DNA from: Chlorobiota bacterium
GTDB lineage: Bacteria; Bacteroidota; Bacteroidia; Flavobacteriales; Flavobacteriaceae
Direction of reading: 5' to 3'
Length of the DNA stretch: 27,263 nt
Assembly: GCA_013153655.1 (NCBI GenBank)
Contig: JAADEB010000109.1
Coordinates: 1 to 27,263 of the forward strand
Shown: in pieces, positions 23,745 through 27,263 of the stretch
Position numbering within the stretch: the first letter of the stretch is position 1
Layout of the letters: each line of letters opens with the position of its first letter
Made by a program: the position numbers and the translations under genes
The notes under the pieces: generated by a model
The model's input: the letters and a program-made list of their open reading frames with translations, nothing else
The model's database searches: none
Told to the model about the DNA's origin: nothing

Positions 23745-24656
23745 TTAAACCATTTTAACCGACAAGGCCGCCAGGTAAATGCTGTTGCGCTTGGTCTCTT
23801 CGGAATCCGACCGCGAAGTCAGTACGATGGGGAAGGGTGCACCTATGACCAACCCGGCCACTTTGGCATCGGCAAAGAATACAAAGGCTTTGTAGAGGAT
23901 GTTCCCGGATTCGATATTGGGCACCAGCAGGATATCCGCATCACCGGCCACTTCGCCCGGAATGTTTTTCTGGATTTTGCTTTCTTTGCTAATGGCATTG
24001 TCGAAGGCAAGGGGACCGTCGATCAGGCAGTTTTTGATTTGTCCGCGGCGTTGCATGATGGAAAGCAGGGCCGCATCGATGGTGCTGGGCATGTCTTCAT
24101 TAACCATTTCGATGGCCGAGAGGGCGGCCACTTTGGGTTTTTCCACGCCGATTTTACGGAAAAAATCCACGGCATTTTTGACAATGCGGACTTTGTGTTT
24201 GAGCGGCGGTAAGATGTTGAGCGCCACGTCGGTGATGGCCAATAATTTGTGATAATTGGGTACTTCGAACAGAGCAAAATGCGAAAGGAAGCGTTTCTCG
24301 CGCAGGCCGTATTCCTTGTTGAGCACTCCTTTGAGCAAAGTGGCCGTGGTCACATTCCCTTTCATCAGGATGTCCGCTTCGCCTTCCACCACCAGGCTAA
24401 CGGAGCGGCGTACCACATGTTCTTCGTCGGGTTCGTAGAAAACGGTAAAACGGTCGAAATCCTTGCACCGGCCGGCATATTTGTCGATTTCTTCTTTCCG
24501 GCCGACCAGAATGGGGTCGATTACGCCGGCGCGATATGCATCATACACGGCATCGATGGAATGTTCGTCGCCGGCCGCGCAGAGTACCAATTTCCGGCGC
24601 CCTTGCCGGCGGGCCATCTGTTCGAGTTGGGAAATTTTTCGTATTTGTTCCAGCAT
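23745..24656 (-). CDS. ptb: Phosphate butyryltransferase
   Basis: Ptb exchanges CoA for phosphate on butyryl-CoA or branched short-chain acyl-CoA, supplying the substrate of Buk. The PTA/PTB family fold is visible in 303 residues, with the G-N-V-T-T-A-T-L-L-K-G motif in the first half and the late V-P-N-I-E-S-G-N-I-L-Y-K motif. The frame is open to an ATG at 24686, but that codon and those after it overlap a -7 box (24674-24681). I therefore use the ATG at 24656 (MLEQIRKISQLE), the family's usual start. First gene of the ptb-buk operon, possibly continuing into mobA. Confidence 0.94.
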   Translation of the reverse strand: MLEQIRKISQLEQMARRQGRRKLVLCAAGDEHSIDAVYDAYRAGVIDPILVGRKEEIDKYAGRCKDFDRFTVFYEPDEEHVVRRSVSLVVEGEADILMKGNVTTATLLKGVLNKEYGLREKRFLSHFALFEVPNYHKLLAITDVALNILPPLKHKVRIVKNAVDFFRKIGVEKPKVAALSAIEMVNEDMPSTIDAALLSIMQRRGQIKNCLIDGPLAFDNAISKESKIQKNIPGEVAGDADILLVPNIESGNILYKAFVFFADAKVAGLVIGAPFPIVLTSRSDSEETKRNSIYLAALSVKMV

Positions 24657-24673
24657 ATGACGGGTATTTGCCT

Positions 24674-24681
24674 CAAAAATA
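24674..24681 (-). promoter_or_regulatory. Promoter of ptb-buk
   Basis: TATTTTTG on the minus strand matches TAnnTTTG, 17 bases before the ATG at 24656. It lies inside the longer alternative reading frame, which supports the shorter start. No TTG at -33. Confidence 0.45.
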
Positions 24682-24807
24682 AGCATAATACTTTGAACGG
24701 AGAGTGATTTTGCGAGGTTAAACCGGTAAACCGTTGAAAGGGGAGTTTATGTTGATAATATGAATAGTTGGAAAAGACGGGTGACCGGTGACGGATGACC
24801 GATGCGG

Positions 24808-24867
24808 TCATTGCGAGGCACCACTGCATAGGAATATGCGAAGGAAAGCGGAGCCGTGGCAATCTCC
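24808..24867. repeat. TCATTGCGAG...GGCAATCTCC element, single copy
   Basis: TCATTGCGAG (24808-24817) to GTGGCAATCTCC (24856-24867) spans 60 bases. The ends match a dispersed repeat class seen in many bacteria (from memory), of which a palindromic double copy lies at 25165-25286. Confidence 0.7.
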
Positions 24868-24880
24868 TGCTACGGTACAC

Positions 24881-24929
24881 GTAAACGGTAAACGTAGAAC
24901 GGTAAACGGTAAACGTGAAACTGTAAACG
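24881..24929. repeat. Seven tandem heptamers, GTAAACG type
   Basis: Seven 7-base units lie in exact phase: five are GTAAACG; the third (TAGAACG) and sixth (TGAAACT) are diverged. Confidence 0.9.
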
Positions 24930-24963
24930 TGATAAAAAGTCACAGAGCCATTAATCGATTTAA

Positions 24964-24978
24964 TCCGCCTGAGGCGGA
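24964..24978. repeat. TCCGCC palindrome, copy 3 (inverted)
   Basis: TCCGCCTGAGGCGGA; read on the minus strand with its flanks (ATGTCCGCC...GGCGGATTAAATCG) it matches copies at 6684 and 6845. Confidence 0.8.
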
Positions 24979-25164
24979 CATGGCGATTCAACGATTCCAC
25001 GATTGAACGGTTTAACAGAAATAGAAGATTCCTCAGTCGTAAACCCCTTCGGAACAACAGGTGTAACTATATGATTTAGTTAAGGTTAAGGTTAATATCA
25101 AAGTCCCCGATTCAACGATTGCTCGATTTGACGATTTAACAAAAAAACCACGTTTCCCGTTTCC

Positions 25165-25286
25165 CGTCATTGCGAGCGGAACAACGTGGAGCGAAGCAAT
25201 CTCCCTCAACATAATGAGGCAAATCAAAAAGTACATAATTCGCATCAAAGTAGGAGATTGCTTCGTCGTTCCTCCTCGCAATGACG
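25165..25286. repeat. Palindromic REP/MITE-like element
   Basis: The left arm (25165-25204) begins CGTCATTGCGAG and ends GAAGCAATCTCC. The right arm (25253-25286) is its inverted counterpart, beginning GGAGATTGCTTCG and ending CTCGCAATGACG. A 48-base spacer lies between. A 25-base direct repeat flanks the whole element at 25131-25155 and 25295-25319. It contains no coding capacity, so any movement would need a transposase elsewhere, for example a REP-associated Y1 enzyme (inference). Confidence 0.8.
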
Positions 25287-25353
25287 CCGGTTTAACGATT
25301 TAACAAAAAAACCACGTTTTCCGTTTACCATTTCCCGTGTCCCGAAAAAGCAC

Positions 25354-25381
25354 CGGTCATCGGTCATCGGTCATCGGTCAC
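25354..25381. repeat. Four tandem heptamers, CGGTCAT type
   Basis: CGGTCAT three times, then CGGTCAC, in exact phase. A single such box also occurs at 7202-7215 and 7346-7352. Confidence 0.9.
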
Positions 25382-25485
25382 CCGTTATCTGTCATCCGTC
25401 AATATATCGATTAGGTCAATACGACTCCCATGGAGAATCCTTAATAGGATAGGAAAATCCCTACTCTCCAATTCCATTTTTTTGG

Positions 25486-25521
25486 TTGTAAGAAAATGAA
25501 CATGAATTTTTTATATTTTTG
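25486..25521 (+). promoter_or_regulatory. Promoter of the broken TPR-like gene
   Basis: TATTTTTG at 25514-25521 fits TAnnTTTG, with TTG at 25486-25488, 25 bases upstream (slightly long). The ATG follows at 25579. Confidence 0.4.
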
Positions 25522-25578
25522 AAACACATAAATTAATTTACTTTAAATGGTTTTTATAAACTACAAATTTTCCATCAT

Positions 25579-26802
25579 ATGAGATTTGCTTTTTTTATAT
25601 ATTTAGTTTTGATATGGAATACTACTTTTTCGCAAGAAAAAGAAAAGGATATAAAAAAATGGGAATTTGAATTAACACATTATACTTCGGATGAAATAAA
25701 AAATCCGGAAAGTAAAAAGCATATAGCTTGGAAATTGCTTGCCTTGGACGGACTGAACCGTAAGGCCGTAAATTACCTGGTCGAAATGTATGGCCGGCTC
25801 CGACAAAAGGACTCCATTCACAAACTGTTCCGTTATTTGATAGAAAACAATCCCGGGAGTCCGGAGCCGTATTTATTGATTACTTCGGAAGGGAATGCCT
25901 ATTGGGCGGGATTGGGTTATGATGAAAGAATCGCTTATTTGAAAAAGGGATACGAAACGAACCCAAAACACACCAAAACCCTTTACCGGTTGGGTGAATT
26001 GTATTACAAAAAGTTTTTGGACGATTACAAGCGATAAACGGATCGGGCCATATTGCAAAACGACGCCCGGGAAGCTATTCGCTATTTCGATGCCTTATAC
26101 GACCGTAATGAAAAAATGAGAGAACAAGTCAAATATCCCTTATTGCAATTGGCTTATTTTATCGGTGATGAAAAACGGATTAAAAAATACGAAAACGATA
26201 AAACCCGTTCGGGCTATTTTCCTATTTCCGCATTTATATACTTACCGGCCGGTTGGAAGACCGATTATTCCGTGGACGTAATAAGCTCTTGGTCGCGTAA
26301 AGGTCAAGATACTTATAGAGGCGTGGGTTATGCGGTTTTCCACCTTAATTGATACGGCAAACACTTGGCAGCCTTGAAAGAGCCTGTTTTAACGGATACT
26401 TCCGGCTTGAAGGTTTACCGCTTTATTTGGTTGCGCACATTTCATCATCCCATCGTCGTGAGATTGGAAAATAATAATGGAAAAATTACTTTGTATTGGA
26501 AAGAAACCGATGGAAGAGGAGGCTACAATCCGGGAAAACTCATTATCAATCGTAAGCGAAGGGTGTCAAAGAAAGTATGGCAACGCATTGAGCAAAAAAT
26601 AAAGGAAGTGGATTTTTGGCATTTGCCTTCCGTTAGAGATGATGATGAAATGGGTTTAGACGGAGCACAATGGATTTTGGAAGGGGCGGCACCCGGCCGT
26701 TATCACGTGGTGGACCGGTGGTCCGGAGGCGAAATACAGGATATAGGCTTGGAACTTTTGAAACTTACCCATTTGAAAATCAAAAAGAAAGATATTTATT
26801 GA
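25579..26802 (+). pseudogene. Exported TPR-like protein gene with two in-frame stops
   Basis: One continuous frame of about 407 codons is interrupted by TAA (26035-26037) and TGA (26350-26352), with no shift of frame. The N-terminus has a signal peptide (M-R-F-A-F-F-I-Y-L-V to about residue 20, cleavage near F-S-Q). Residues to about 150 look like helical TPR-type repeats. The middle piece (26038-26349) continues the helical pattern. The last piece (26353-26802) is beta-rich, with L-D-G-A-Q-W-I-L-E-G and Y-H-V-V-D-R-W-S-G-G, which I have an impression of seeing in uncharacterised Bacteroidota proteins. A recent pseudogene is most likely; stop-codon readthrough or separate short products are alternatives. 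Promoter and signal peptide remain intact. Confidence 0.75.
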
Positions 26803-26981
26803 ACGGCATTTTTTTATTTCCCTCGCCACTTCTTTCATCGATTTTCCGGGAACTGGAATGCTGACTTTTGATTTCGCAGATTCAAGTCGTAAATGCAACT
26901 TTATTTTCGTCTCTTAGTGTTACAAAGTTAGATAAAAATTATTTTCAATGCGAATTTATATTTTAAAAGATAAAGATATAT
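26803..26981. other. Gap before the last gene
   Basis: No gene, repeat or clear terminator found between the broken gene and the next promoter. Confidence 0.5.
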
Positions 26982-26989
26982 TATTTTTG
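26982..26989 (+). promoter_or_regulatory. Promoter of the last lipoprotein gene
   Basis: TATTTTTG matches TAnnTTTG, 15 bases before the ATG at 27005. No -33 element is evident. Confidence 0.4.
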
Positions 26990-27004
26990 CGCAAAAAGAA
27001 CAAG

Positions 27005-27263
27005 ATGGTCAAAAAAGTTCATATCTTCCTTGTAGGTGTACTTCTATTGCCTTTCGGTTGTAAGAAAAAAGACAATCCTATGCCGGTTGAAGAAACCGAT
27101 CCGTCTGTATATGTAGCGGGAGTAATATATACCGACCGTTATCAAGGATGTGTTTGGCAAGACGGCGAACCTCAATTACTCTCCGACGGAGAAAACGATA
27201 CCGGAGCTTGGGACGTTTATGTAACCGGTGACGGAGATGTTTATGCGCTCGGTCTTTCTTCAT
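27005..27263 (+). CDS. Predicted lipoprotein, N-terminal part (runs off the window)
   Basis: Only the first 86 residues are present. Residues 1-19 form a lipoprotein signal with lipobox L-P-F-G-C (Cys19), followed by three lysines. From about residue 38 the sequence V-A-G-V-I-Y-T-D-R, W-Q-D-G-E-P-Q-L-L-S-D-G, V-Y-V-T-G-D-G-D-V-Y-A alternates beta strands with W-x-D-G turns. This is like the blades of surface proteins with repeated V-Y-V-x-G motifs in Bacteroidota. The function is unknown and the end lies outside the window. The ATG at 27005 is chosen from the promoter and signal peptide. Confidence 0.7.
   Translation, partial: MVKKVHIFLVGVLLLPFGCKKKDNPMPVEETDPSVYVAGVIYTDRYQGCVWQDGEPQLLSDGENDTGAWDVYVTGDGDVYALGLSS

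Larger units (their letters stand above)
24715..25440. repeat. Third modular repeat array, no genes
   Basis: The 0.9-kb gap between ptb and the next gene holds no credible reading frame. It carries GTTAAA/GTTGAA-type units, GACCGGTGAC boxes (24781-24800), a heptamer array (24881-24929), a TCCGCC palindrome (24964-24978), two TCATTGCGAG elements, a 25-base direct repeat (25131-25155 and 25295-25319), a CGGTCAT array (25354-25381), and an A-C-T-C-C-C-A-T-G-G-A-G sequence near 25424 that also occurs, with one change, near 7084. Confidence 0.85.

Noticed and set aside
24521..25057. Minus-strand frame of 178 codons upstream of ptb
   Set aside because: It combines repeat sequence with the ptb gene in another frame.
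1..27263. tRNA or rRNA genes
   Set aside because: No cloverleaf with a T-loop GTTCGA-type sequence and no rRNA-like stretch was found by eye; tRNAscan-SE or Infernal would be decisive.

Overview
The window reads as the chromosome of a Gram-negative member of the Bacteroidota (Bacteroidetes). Four things point there: a single-chain SecD-SecF fusion; lipid A and Kdo genes (lpxB, kdsB) beside a menaquinone gene (menA); lipoproteins with Bacteroidota-type signals; and, above all, repeated copies of the Bacteroidota -7 promoter box TAnnTTTG upstream of operons. A clear Shine-Dalgarno sequence is seen in front of only one gene. I cannot name the genus. Coding density is high and most genes are core metabolism. 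The accessory signal lies in three gene-free gaps and at the two window ends.

Layout. 1-120 is an anomalous 70% GC segment with no gene I can name. secDF (+) ends in an intrinsic terminator and is followed by lpxB (+). lpxB converges on ilvE (-), and the terminator of ilvE lies inside the 3' end of lpxB. mnmD-like tRNA methyltransferase (+) is followed by a repeat-filled gap (6571-7355). Next is a minus-strand operon read mlaE-mlaF-rsgA-dtd-mazG, joining a lipid transporter to ribosome, tRNA and nucleotide quality control. A beta-helix lipoprotein (-) and an unlisted 45-residue membrane protein (+) come next. The minus-strand operons tlpA-like/kdsB/menA and rmlB/rmlA/MFS follow. After a second repeat gap comes fumC (-). 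Then mobA, a membrane protein that looks like fused ECF-transporter S and T parts, and a THEP1-like NTPase overlap one another (-). ptb-buk (-) stands upstream of them. A third, 0.9 kb repeat gap follows. It holds a palindromic REP/MITE-like element and leads into a TPR-like gene broken by two in-frame stop codons (+) and a partial lipoprotein gene (+).

How the genes work together. lpxB and kdsB build lipid A and the Kdo core, rmlA and rmlB make dTDP-4-keto-6-deoxyglucose for surface polysaccharide, and mlaE/mlaF handle outer-membrane lipid traffic. menA and fumC belong to respiration. ilvE and ptb-buk could connect branched-chain or short-chain acyl metabolism with ATP production, though nothing here proves that. 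Several start codons (ilvE, ptb, tlpA-like) are set by a -7 box lying inside or upstream of the longest reading frame.

Most interesting: (1) the mobA / ECF-like membrane protein / P-loop NTPase cluster, with no ABC-type ATPase beside it; (2) the shared modular 7- and 8-base tandem repeat families in the three gaps; (3) the ilvE terminator encoded within lpxB; (4) the gene with two clean in-frame stops.
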